From: SVFI01 sp045588655
Lineage (GTDB): Bacteria > Bacillota > Clostridia > Lachnospirales > Lachnospiraceae
Direction: 5' to 3'
Assembly (NCBI GenBank): GCA_045588655.1
Contig: JAZNEP010000028.1
Location: 173,597 to 237,596 of the forward strand
Length of the DNA: 64,000 nucleotides
Made by a program: the position numbers and the translations under genes. Shown here piece after piece: positions 1-7,698 of this stretch. The notes beneath the pieces were generated by a model. It was given only the letters and a program-made list of their open reading frames with translations, ran no database searches and was not told the origin of the DNA. Numbering within the stretch: position 1 is the first letter of the stretch; each line of letters starts with the position of its first letter.

Positions 1-1001
1 GATCCGGAGAACGCGGTAAAGACAAGCTTTCCTGCATACGGATGACGCGGATGAATCGGAATTTTGCAACATCTCTCATATAACTCGATACTCTCATTCA
101 CATGCTCGATGTTTAACTGCGGATCAATTCCCTGCGAAAACATATTATAAGCAATATTTAAAATATCTACATTACCGGTACGCTCACCATTTCCAAACAA
201 GGTACCTTCCACGCGGTCTGCACCTGCAAGCAGAGCAAGCTCTGCACTGGCAACACCTGTTCCTCTGTCATTATGTGGATGAACTGATAAAATAATACTC
301 TCTCTATCCTCAAAATGTTTATTCATCCATTCAATCTGATCCGCATAAACGTTTGGTGTATTCATCTCTACCGTTGACGGAAGATTGATAATAATCGGAT
401 TTTCTTTTGTTGCTCCCCATGTTTTTTGTACGGCTGTACAAATGCGAAGTGCAAAATCAAGCTCTGTTCCGGTAAAACTTTCCGGAGAATACTCTAAAAT
501 AATTTTTCCCGGGAACTTTTCTGCACGCTCCTTTACCATCTGCGTTCCTTTTACAGCAATCTCAATAATCTCATCTTGATTCATCTGGAACACAACATCT
601 CTTTGCAAAGTCGAAGTTGAATTGTAAATATGTACCACCGCTTGTTTGCATCCCTCAATGGCTTCAAATGTACGATCAATCAACTCTTCACGACACTGTG
701 TAAGCACCTGCACTACCACATCATCCGGAATCAATTTACGATCGACAAGCTGACGCAAATAATCATATTCAATCTGGCTCGCAGCCGGAAATCCAATTTC
801 AATTTCCTTAAAACCAAGCTTAATTAAATGCTCAAACATTTCAATTTTTTCTTCTACAACCATCGGATCAATCAGTGCCTGATTTCCATCACGTAAATCG
901 ACACTACACCAAATTGGCGCTTTTTCAATCTCTTTATTCGGCCACTCTCTTTCCGGATAATGCACTACCGGATTTTTGCGATATCTTTGATAATTTAACA
1001 T
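1..1001 (-). CDS. leuA: 2-isopropylmalate synthase, long (type 2) form, 3' end cut by window edge
   Basis: This enzyme condenses acetyl-CoA with 2-oxoisovalerate in the first committed step of leucine synthesis. The frame starts at an ATG at 1001 with AGAAGG eight bases upstream and stays open to base 1, so about 333 residues are visible and the C-terminal part, including the leucine-sensing domain, is missing. Visible HMGL-like TIM-barrel signatures are WCSVDLRDGNQAL near residue 31, with the catalytic Arg37 and the metal ligand Asp38, and the metal ligands in HPHNDRGTG (His241, His243). The N-terminal extension beginning MLNYQRYRKNPV is typical of the long LeuA type found in actinobacteria and some clostridia, not the short E. 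coli type. It lies just downstream of the HPr terminator. I saw no T-box in the 80-base gap. Confidence 0.93.
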   Translation of the reverse strand, partial: MLNYQRYRKNPVVHYPEREWPNKEIEKAPIWCSVDLRDGNQALIDPMVVEEKIEMFEHLIKLGFKEIEIGFPAASQIEYDYLRQLVDRKLIPDDVVVQVLTQCREELIDRTFEAIEGCKQAVVHIYNSTSTLQRDVVFQMNQDEIIEIAVKGTQMVKERAEKFPGKIILEYSPESFTGTELDFALRICTAVQKTWGATKENPIIINLPSTVEMNTPNVYADQIEWMNKHFEDRESIILSVHPHNDRGTGVASAELALLAGADRVEGTLFGNGERTGNVDILNIAYNMFSQGIDPQLNIEHVNESIELYERCCKIPIHPRHPYAGKLVFTAFSG

Positions 1002-1045
1002 TTTTCTGCCTTCTTTCTATCTGATATGATAATTGGAATCCACTT

Positions 1046-1076
1046 ATAAAAAACAGCCCATCGTTAGATGGGCTGT
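1046..1076 (-). terminator. intrinsic terminator after HPr gene
   Basis: A perfect 10-bp stem (arms 1053-1062 and 1067-1076, loop 1063-1066) is followed on the minus strand by a run of six T. It lies just past the HPr stop codon and before leuA, so it ends or attenuates the HPr transcript. Confidence 0.9.
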
Positions 1077-1081
1077 CAAAA

Positions 1082-1345
1082 TTATTCTCCTAGTCCGTTT
1101 TCGATCGCCGTCACAAGAGCCTTTAGAGCTTCTTCTTCGTCCTCTCCATCACAGACAAATTCTATCTCATCGCCACATTTAACACATGCACCTAGAACGC
1201 TTAGTACGCTCTTGGCGTTTGCTGTATTATCTCTGAATGAAAATGTAATCAGAGACTTAAACCGCATTGCTTCCTTACATAGAATGCCAGCTGGTCTTAG
1301 ATGTAGCCCTGTTGGATTTTTAATAATAACTTTCTGGCTTACCAT
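1082..1345 (-). CDS. ptsH: HPr phosphocarrier protein of the sugar phosphotransferase system
   Basis: HPr carries phosphate from enzyme I to the sugar-specific EII proteins, and in Firmicutes it also signals catabolite repression with CcpA when phosphorylated on Ser46. The product is 87 residues. An upstream TTG at 1351 gives a longer frame, but GGAGGG sits only 2 bases before it and 8 bases before the ATG at 1345. The ATG start also puts the active histidine exactly at His15 (in GLHLRPAG) and the regulatory serine at Ser46 (in NAKSVL), the canonical numbering. Both key residues are present, so this should be a working HPr. It stands alone, without ptsI, as is common in clostridia, between its own promoter and terminator. 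Two further HPr-fold proteins without the histidine occur in this window (33358 and 50077). Confidence 0.93.
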   Translation of the reverse strand: MVSQKVIIKNPTGLHLRPAGILCKEAMRFKSLITFSFRDNTANAKSVLSVLGACVKCGDEIEFVCDGEDEEEALKALVTAIENGLGE

Positions 1346-1393
1346 GAACAATACCCTCCATTACACTTAGTGCAAACTTATCTCTCACTGCTA

Positions 1394-1422
1394 AGTGTAC
1401 CATACTTCCCTTATTTTCACAA
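1394..1422 (-). promoter_or_regulatory. probable sigma-A promoter of the HPr gene
   Basis: On the minus strand TTGTGA and TACACT are separated by 17 bases. The -10 lies about 50 bases before the ATG. An inverted repeat ACACTTAG/CTAAGTGT (about 1367-1398) sits between promoter and ribosome-binding site and could form a leader hairpin. Confidence 0.5.
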
Positions 1423-1442
1423 GATATTACAAAAATATTACA

Positions 1443-2792
1443 TTAAAACATAACATCCTGTATGAGGATGGCTAATTTTTTAGCTTCTGCTTCAATTTGC
1501 TTTTGGTCTTTTCCTTCAATCATAACTCGAACAAGTGGCTCCGTTCCACTCGGGCGGATAAGTACACGACCTTCTCCCGCAAATTTCGCTGTCAATTCTT
1601 CAATTGCATTTGCCACTTCCGGATATTCCATATAACGATCTTTTTTGTGATTTGCAACTTTAGCATTTACTAGCGCCTGTGGTAACACTTCCATAATCGA
1701 AGCCAGCTCTGAAAGTGGCTTTTGGGTCTCTACCATTACCTGTAACAGGTGTAGCGCACTAAGAAGTCCGTCTCCTGTTGTATTCTCATCCAAGAAAATA
1801 ATATGTCCGGACTGTTCACCACCTAAAATAGAGCCAATTTCTTTCATACGCTCCAACACATACCTGTCGCCGACTTTCGTCTGCTCAATTTTTATGTCAT
1901 TTTTTTCTCCCATAAGGAAGAACCCAAGGTTACTCATAACCGTGGCCACAATCGTATTGTCTTTTAGCGTTCCCTTTGCTTTCATATGGTTACCGATAAT
2001 GGCCATAATCTGGTCACCATCCACCGACTGTCCCTGTTCATCTACCGCAAGAAGTCTGTCTGCGTCTCCATCGAAAGCCAGACCCACATTTGCTTTTTCC
2101 ACTAGAACACGGCCCTTTAATTCATCCATATGGGTCGAACCACAGTTGGCATTAATATTACTTCCATCCGGATTGTTATGAATCGCTATTACATTCGCTC
2201 CCAGCTCTTTCAATGCCTCAACCGATGTGTAAAAAGCCGCACCTTCTGCACAGTCTACTACGATTTTTAGACCGCTTAAATCCATCGGAATCGACTGAAT
2301 CGCATGATTGATATACTCCTCTCTTGCATCGGTACGATATTTTACCTTTCCTACCTGCGATCCGGTCGGAAATTTCACACCTTCCATTCCGCTCTTTATG
2401 ACAGCTTCAATTTCATCTTCCATCTCATCCGGAAGTTTGTAACCGTTTTCATCAAAAAACTTAATTCCGTTAAACTCAACCGGATTGTGTGATGCCGAAA
2501 TCACAACTCCTGCATCTACCTTATACTTTCTTGTCAAATAGGCCACCGCCGGTGTCGGAAGAACACCTACGTAAACCGCATTTGCGCCAACGGAACACGC
2601 TCCTGCCATCAGGGCATTCGCAAGCATATCACCTGAAATACGCGTATCACAGCCAACCATGATAGTAGGTTTGTGATCCTTTTCCTTTGTAAGTACATAT
2701 GCACCGGCCTGACCAAGCTGCATTGCCAGCATCGGAGTCAGTTCTGCATTTGCCACCCCGCGCACTCCATCTGTTCCAAACATTCTTGCCAT
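1443..2792 (-). CDS. glmM: phosphoglucosamine mutase
   Basis: GlmM interconverts glucosamine-6-phosphate and glucosamine-1-phosphate on the way to UDP-GlcNAc for peptidoglycan. The 449 residues match the usual bacterial length. All four landmarks of the alpha-D-phosphohexomutase family are visible: the N-terminal FGTDGVRG, the phosphoserine loop ISASHNP with Ser101, the metal-binding DGDADR at 241-246, and the C-terminal phosphate-binding RPSGTEP. It is the last gene of the conserved cdaA-cdaR-glmM set. In Bacillus and Lactococcus GlmM binds CdaA and lowers its activity, so the linkage couples wall precursor supply with c-di-AMP synthesis. Confidence 0.97.
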   Translation of the reverse strand: MARMFGTDGVRGVANAELTPMLAMQLGQAGAYVLTKEKDHKPTIMVGCDTRISGDMLANALMAGACSVGANAVYVGVLPTPAVAYLTRKYKVDAGVVISASHNPVEFNGIKFFDENGYKLPDEMEDEIEAVIKSGMEGVKFPTGSQVGKVKYRTDAREEYINHAIQSIPMDLSGLKIVVDCAEGAAFYTSVEALKELGANVIAIHNNPDGSNINANCGSTHMDELKGRVLVEKANVGLAFDGDADRLLAVDEQGQSVDGDQIMAIIGNHMKAKGTLKDNTIVATVMSNLGFFLMGEKNDIKIEQTKVGDRYVLERMKEIGSILGGEQSGHIIFLDENTTGDGLLSALHLLQVMVETQKPLSELASIMEVLPQALVNAKVANHKKDRYMEYPEVANAIEELTAKFAGEGRVLIRPSGTEPLVRVMIEGKDQKQIEAEAKKLAILIQDVMF

Positions 2793-2862
2793 CTTTTTTT
2801 CCTCGATTCTTTTTTATTTTATAATGATATCATCTATCTTTTGCATACGATTCTTTTCTAGA

Positions 2863-4146
2863 TTATTCTGCTTCCACTTCATTTAGTCGAACGCTTATGA
2901 GTATATCCCTCGTCTTCCTTACACCGTCCGGCAAATTAACCACAACCGGTACTCGGTAGGTTCCCTCACTTAGCGCCTCCATCTTCTGATCTTTGACATA
3001 CTTATCCCAATCAATCGCCAACTTCACATCATCTTGTGTTACCGATGCCATAATACCGGATACCCCCTCAACTTCTAAGGAGAGACTCTCTGCATCTGTC
3101 ACAAACTCAACCTCATACATCTCCGGAAGCCCTAGCATCTGTATTTCTTCTTTTGCAATCTCAAACACTTTTGTAACGATTGCATCAATTGGTACTTTTA
3201 CCGTTACCAGCTTTGTGCTTTCCTCATCTACAAGAGAAATTCCATCCGGAAGATATCTCGTTAAATCCACTTCCACCGTCAAATCTCTATCCGCCTCATC
3301 CACACTGACTGCTGCTGAGGAAATGTCAATCGCATTCAAATTTGCAAGTGATGTGGCTTTTCCTGCCACCACAATACTATCTCTGTCCGCTGTCACCGGT
3401 CCGCTAATACTATATCCTTCCTTCGGGACTCCACTGGCCGAAAAACGAAGAGGTAGCTCCTTGGTTGCAAGAATCTGCACTGACATTGCAACTGTTGATA
3501 TATTTTTCGTAAGATTTTTATCCTGAACCAGTTCACCCTGCTCATCGTATAATTTCAAATCAACAGAAGTATTCACTTTGCTGCTCAATCCGGAAACAGA
3601 TACTTCAGCAGTTACTTTTTTAATGGTCGAAACCACAGATTCTGCACCGGAAATCCGGACGATATTTTCTGCCGTCGACACTTCACCAGTTACATAACCA
3701 TCCTCCGGTTCACCTAGGACAATCGGCGTAATCACAAACTGTTTGCTTAACATGTCATCTATGTTTACCGTCGCATATTCTGTTCTGGATTTCATACTTT
3801 CTATTTTATCACTATGACGGTTGGTCTCTACACGAATCGGAACCGTTCCTGTTCCCTCATTATAATTTTCAAGGTCAACAACTGCCTTAAAATTATCCTC
3901 ATTGAGATAATCAAGTATGGAACGCTTTGCACTGACCGCAATTGTAACCGTACTTGCACTTGTTAGTTCATACACTTTCCCTTCCGATGTCACACTCTCC
4001 GCATTTGTAATCACCACAGGGATATCACTGTAGGTTGTATTAATTACCGGATCTGACACGTTAATCACAGTAAGCCACAACAGGATAGAGATCAATACCG
4101 CAAGTATCTTGAGTCCGAAGTTATGAAAAAATCTATACTTCTTCAT
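2863..4146 (-). CDS. cdaR: CdaA regulator, YbbR-repeat protein
   Basis: This membrane-anchored extracellular protein modulates the diadenylate cyclase CdaA. The 427 residues comprise a short basic N-terminus, one hydrophobic segment at about residues 12-28, and a long outside region made of YbbR-type beta repeats (repeated patterns of the kind VPIRVETN and VPVVVNLPDG). Its start overlaps the end of cdaA by 14 bases, which implies translational coupling. The partner assignment rests on this conserved order and on the family, since the sequence has no catalytic motif. Confidence 0.92.
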   Translation of the reverse strand: MKKYRFFHNFGLKILAVLISILLWLTVINVSDPVINTTYSDIPVVITNAESVTSEGKVYELTSASTVTIAVSAKRSILDYLNEDNFKAVVDLENYNEGTGTVPIRVETNRHSDKIESMKSRTEYATVNIDDMLSKQFVITPIVLGEPEDGYVTGEVSTAENIVRISGAESVVSTIKKVTAEVSVSGLSSKVNTSVDLKLYDEQGELVQDKNLTKNISTVAMSVQILATKELPLRFSASGVPKEGYSISGPVTADRDSIVVAGKATSLANLNAIDISSAAVSVDEADRDLTVEVDLTRYLPDGISLVDEESTKLVTVKVPIDAIVTKVFEIAKEEIQMLGLPEMYEVEFVTDAESLSLEVEGVSGIMASVTQDDVKLAIDWDKYVKDQKMEALSEGTYRVPVVVNLPDGVRKTRDILISVRLNEVEAE

Positions 4147-5014
4147 TCTTAGCCCTTCCCTTCCATGACCGTTTCTTTTTCTTTTTGTCGTCTGTCGTCT
4201 TGTTCTGTAGTTTAATAATCTTAGCGCGCAGTGTATCCGGTTCTACATTTCTCATTAATTTACCATCGTACGCTACCGATACACGCCCGGTTTCCTCCGA
4301 TACGATAATCGTAAGAGAGTCTGTCACTTCCGAAATACCCACACCCGCTCTATGTCTTGTACCCAAGTCTTTTGAAAGTTCCATGTTATCTGACAACGGC
4401 AGATAGCAGGTTGCAGACGTGACACGATTTCCACGTATAATCACCGCACCGTCATGAAGCGGTGTATTGTGTTCAAAAATATTAATCAGCAGCTGACTTG
4501 TCACAAGCCCATCTACCTCTATTCCTGTTCTCTCATACTCCATCAGGGAAGAATTATGTTCTATTACAATCAGCGCCCCCGTTTTCACTTTACCCATCTC
4601 GTAACACGCCTTAATAATTTCCTGAATCGTCTTATCTGAAAAACGCCCTTCATGGAGTCTACTTGTCTCAAAAGGAAACAGCGCATTTACGATACTCTTT
4701 TGCCCAATCTGCTCCAACGCCCTTCTAAGCTCCGGCTGAAGAATAATTACGATAGCAATGGCTGCAATCGAAAAAATTTCACCGGCAATCCAAAGAATCG
4801 TGGACATATTAAACAATGCCGCCACAAACAAAAATATAAATATGACAAGAACTCCACGCAAAAGAGCCCAGGTTCTTGTATTTCGAATCCAGGTCAAAAG
4901 CTGATATACCACAAATGAAATTATGATGATTTCGGCAATATCTGTCCACATAAGAGTTTTCGGGATATGCATTGTCGAAAAATATTTCTCGATAAATGTA
5001 TTGATTTGTTGCAT
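4133..5014 (-). CDS. cdaA: diadenylate cyclase CdaA (c-di-AMP synthase)
   Basis: CdaA condenses two ATP into c-di-AMP, which controls potassium and osmolyte uptake and wall integrity. The protein has about three N-terminal membrane segments (roughly residues 25-42, 50-70, 75-93) followed by the DAC domain. Both catalytic signatures are intact: DGA at 188-190 and RHR at 220-222. A GTG at 5023 would add three residues, but the ribosome-binding AGG overlaps that GTG and lies 7-8 bases before the ATG at 5014, so the ATG is chosen (293 residues). It heads the cdaA-cdaR-glmM group, with two membrane proteins of unknown function directly upstream. Confidence 0.96.
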   Translation of the reverse strand: MQQINTFIEKYFSTMHIPKTLMWTDIAEIIIISFVVYQLLTWIRNTRTWALLRGVLVIFIFLFVAALFNMSTILWIAGEIFSIAAIAIVIILQPELRRALEQIGQKSIVNALFPFETSRLHEGRFSDKTIQEIIKACYEMGKVKTGALIVIEHNSSLMEYERTGIEVDGLVTSQLLINIFEHNTPLHDGAVIIRGNRVTSATCYLPLSDNMELSKDLGTRHRAGVGISEVTDSLTIIVSEETGRVSVAYDGKLMRNVEPDTLRAKIIKLQNKTTDDKKKKKRSWKGRAKNEEV

Positions 5015-5064
5015 TTGGAACACCTGACTTTTCAGTTATTTTTGTGTATCCACGTGTAATTCAT

Positions 5065-5994
5065 TTACAGAACGCTTGTAATCTTCTTTACCGTATGCTG
5101 CGGTTTGGATACCGAATTTTTCGGAATTGCTTTGACATAATAATAGTATTCATCATCTTCAAACTGCACATACTCAGTTCTTGTATAATCTACATTGAAT
5201 ACAAAGAATTGTAAAATTTTTGCAACCAACAATGCACCAACTGTTCCCAGTATCAATGATACTACGGAAATATTGGTTTCGTACATCAAATCACCAACAA
5301 GGAGAATTACAACATTCGTCACTGCTCCTACGCAGATTGCGATAGTCCACGCGTGATCTACAGATAATCTACGAATCACATACACAATAATTGTGGTTGC
5401 TGAAAAAGAAACAATAAGAACTAACATTCCTTTGCTATCTAACATACCATCCAAGATATAACGAAATTTTGCGACCGAATTCTCCACATCCAGCGCCGCA
5501 ATCACAGCTGCATTATTTTTTATATAACAAATCAGATTATATGCCACGATACCGCAGGATACTGATACAATCGACGCCGGTCCACATATCAATCCAACTG
5601 CAATCGGAATCAGATATGGTATTTTTAATCCAAAGCAAATCGGAAGAAGCAGAATAACCAGTGTATCTTTCGGCGAAAAACGATAATACAAAAGAAAGAG
5701 CAAAAGAAATACCCCTCCTGTCACAATCGCACATTCCATCGATACTGCATAACTATGTGCCAGAATAAATCCTGCTGATATAAGCACCATAAGATTGACC
5801 GGCAAGAATGAGCACATTAGTGCCAACACAAGCAAAACAACCGGGCTATTCAGTTTGGTCATATAGCCAAGATTCAAATTTAGCAACATCAGTACAAGGA
5901 ATGCCAGCAAAAATTTTACCAGCGGAAGTATATACACCTCGTTCCTACTATACATATTTCTTAATTTCTCTCTAAGTTCTAATAAAAAAGACAT
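5065..5994 (-). CDS. polytopic membrane protein of unknown function
   Basis: I do not recognise a named family. The 309 residues are strongly hydrophobic, with about eight predicted membrane segments between residues 20 and 275. They are interrupted near 165-185 by a more polar stretch (LDVENSVAKFRYILDG) and followed by an acidic, tyrosine-rich tail containing FEDDEYYYY. Only about 50 bases separate it from cdaA downstream and 35 from the small membrane gene upstream, so it probably belongs to the same transcript. That places it near c-di-AMP synthesis and the cell envelope, but this is context only. Confidence 0.75.
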   Translation of the reverse strand: MSFLLELREKLRNMYSRNEVYILPLVKFLLAFLVLMLLNLNLGYMTKLNSPVVLLVLALMCSFLPVNLMVLISAGFILAHSYAVSMECAIVTGGVFLLLFLLYYRFSPKDTLVILLLPICFGLKIPYLIPIAVGLICGPASIVSVSCGIVAYNLICYIKNNAAVIAALDVENSVAKFRYILDGMLDSKGMLVLIVSFSATTIIVYVIRRLSVDHAWTIAICVGAVTNVVILLVGDLMYETNISVVSLILGTVGALLVAKILQFFVFNVDYTRTEYVQFEDDEYYYYVKAIPKNSVSKPQHTVKKITSVL

Positions 5995-6029
5995 AATATA
6001 ATCCTTTCCGGGATATGCATTTTACGGTT

Positions 6030-6431
6030 CTATCGACCGTTTTTCTCTATATCGTATATCGCAGCAAGCTGCTTTAAGTGACGATAGTATCGCTTTAAAC
6101 TCCTCTTCGCTCTACTGTAGCGGAAGGAATAAATAATGTACGTAATCAACGAATACGCCACTACAAAAATCACATAATACAATAAAACCTGTCGTCCAAG
6201 ACTTATCAAATCTTTCTTGTATATATCCTGCATTAATGTTTCAAAATTGTAATACACCCAAAAACCAAAAACCAGCAAAAATCCAATGGTCGCACATATC
6301 GCAGAATATAGAATCTGCATCCCCATATAGTCACTTCGGAAATAACTTCCGATGGACATATACTTTTTGCCCTCATTTTCTTCATACGCTGCCATTTTGG
6401 TCATGAGTTTAATTCTTTCCTGACTAAGCAT
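6030..6431 (-). CDS. small two-helix membrane protein, unknown function
   Basis: The 133 residues have two clear membrane segments (about 40-62 and 83-106) flanked by basic, tyrosine- and arginine-rich ends (for example RYSRAKRSLKRYYRHLK). There is no recognisable catalytic motif. AAGGAG precedes the ATG at a good distance. It lies between yvyF and the 309-residue membrane protein in a run of closely spaced minus-strand genes. Confidence 0.7.
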   Translation of the reverse strand: MLSQERIKLMTKMAAYEENEGKKYMSIGSYFRSDYMGMQILYSAICATIGFLLVFGFWVYYNFETLMQDIYKKDLISLGRQVLLYYVIFVVAYSLITYIIYSFRYSRAKRSLKRYYRHLKQLAAIYDIEKNGR

Positions 6432-6448
6432 CGGTATCTCCTTATTTT

Positions 6449-6862
6449 TTATTTATCAAGGAATCGCATTCTGTTTTCTTTTGCTTTTTTGATTTCCCTC
6501 GGGGAGATCACTTCCACCCCATGTTTGCCCATTGCGCTGTTTAGATTACGCATCATATTGTCCTTACACTCCGGACAGAATCTTCCGCTTCCGATTCTCT
6601 TACCGCAGACCTCACAAGGCAGACCAATTGGAGAATCATCCGCAAACTGCAAACGCTCCTGACGAATCCAAGTCTGAATCTGCTGGATATCTACCTGGCA
6701 CTCCTCTGAAACTTCCGTCATATTGGCGCGTCCATGTTGCTGAATATATTTTTTTACTTCTTGGAATTTAGCTTCCATACGTTCCTTACACGACGGACAC
6801 ACATGCGGCCCTGTAATATAATTAAATAATTTTCCACACTTTCGGCAATTCTTTACATCCAT
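6449..6862 (-). CDS. yvyF: YvyF-like flagellar-operon zinc protein (TIGR03826 type)
   Basis: In Bacillus subtilis yvyF sits between comFC and flgM, and here too it follows comFC. The 137-residue product has two CxxC pairs at each end (Cys6/9/22/25 and Cys83/86/96/99), which suggests two zinc ribbons around a helical DNA-binding-like middle (residues 35-75). A longer frame starts at a GTG at 6886, but AGGAGG lies 6 bases before the ATG at 6862, and that start also avoids overlapping comFC. The family is linked to flagellar regulation; its biochemical role is not established. No flgM, flgK or flgL follows here, so the cluster has been broken up relative to Bacillus. Confidence 0.8.
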   Translation of the reverse strand: MDVKNCRKCGKLFNYITGPHVCPSCKERMEAKFQEVKKYIQQHGRANMTEVSEECQVDIQQIQTWIRQERLQFADDSPIGLPCEVCGKRIGSGRFCPECKDNMMRNLNSAMGKHGVEVISPREIKKAKENRMRFLDK

Positions 6863-6875
6863 AAAAATCCTCCTG

Positions 6876-7655
6876 CTATTCTCCACATGATATCGTCAGA
6901 AAGAAAATCTGCTTTACTCCTGCATCTCGAAGCACTTGCGCAATTGCATCCATTGTACTTCCGGTTGTATAAATGTCATCAATTAGTATAATCGTATTTA
7001 ATTTTACATCATTTCCATTGATTTTGAAAGCTTTTTTCAAATTATTTTGCCGTCCGCCTCTGTCCAATTGCTTTTGCGGAAGCGTATCTCGGGTTCTTGT
7101 TACAAGTTGCGGTAAGACCGGTAATGACGTATATCTCCCAATCTCCCTCGCCAGCAATTCCGCCTGATTATAACCACGCTTTTGATATCTCTTTTTATGA
7201 AGAGGCACGGGCACAATCGCGTTCGCATCAACTTCCCTGAAATAGTCCGACAGCTCTTGCATGACCAATGCAGCGTAAGCCTTTGCATATTCCTTACGTC
7301 CGGCATATTTAAAGCGATAAATTGACGCTTTCACCTCACCGCTATATAACAAAAGTGCACGGCCACGTTCAAACACATGCCCGTATTTTCTGCAATCTCT
7401 ACAATACTCTTTCTCCCCGCTCTCCACCGGTTTACCGCATTTGTAACAATACGGTTCTCGGATTACCCTTATCTTTTTCTCACATCTCACACAAACATAT
7501 GCCGCCCCTCCCGGTATCGGTTCATCACAAAATGGACATCTACGCGGAAAGAGAAGCTGCAGTATCCAGTCTCCTACATGCCAATCTCGTCTCTTTCGCT
7601 TTTTATCCAAACCCCTTTTATTCTGGTTCTTTTTCTTCTTATTCCAAACACCCAT
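6876..7655 (-). CDS. comFC: ComFC/GntX-type phosphoribosyltransferase-like DNA-uptake protein
   Basis: ComFC-family proteins act in the cytoplasm during uptake of transforming DNA, binding single-stranded DNA beside the ComFA helicase. The 259 residues carry two zinc-finger-like Cys clusters (Cys40/43/55/58 and Cys70/73/85/88) and a PRTase fold whose PRPP loop IILIDDIYTTGSTM is at 222-235. A very basic N-terminal tail of about 25 residues (KKKKNQNKRGLDKKRKRR) is longer than usual. No comFA is present: the neighbour upstream is recD2, another ATP-driven helicase, so the pairing may be functionally parallel, although that is speculation. Confidence 0.88.
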   Translation of the reverse strand: MGVWNKKKKNQNKRGLDKKRKRRDWHVGDWILQLLFPRRCPFCDEPIPGGAAYVCVRCEKKIRVIREPYCYKCGKPVESGEKEYCRDCRKYGHVFERGRALLLYSGEVKASIYRFKYAGRKEYAKAYAALVMQELSDYFREVDANAIVPVPLHKKRYQKRGYNQAELLAREIGRYTSLPVLPQLVTRTRDTLPQKQLDRGGRQNNLKKAFKINGNDVKLNTIILIDDIYTTGSTMDAIAQVLRDAGVKQIFFLTISCGE

Positions 7656-7698
7656 AAAACGCCCTTTTTACTCCGGTTCCCTCAGCGTTTTTTGGTTA

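Noticed and set aside
1002..1081. T-box or leucine leader before leuA
   Set aside because: The gap is only 80 bases and is taken up by the HPr terminator and a ribosome-binding site.
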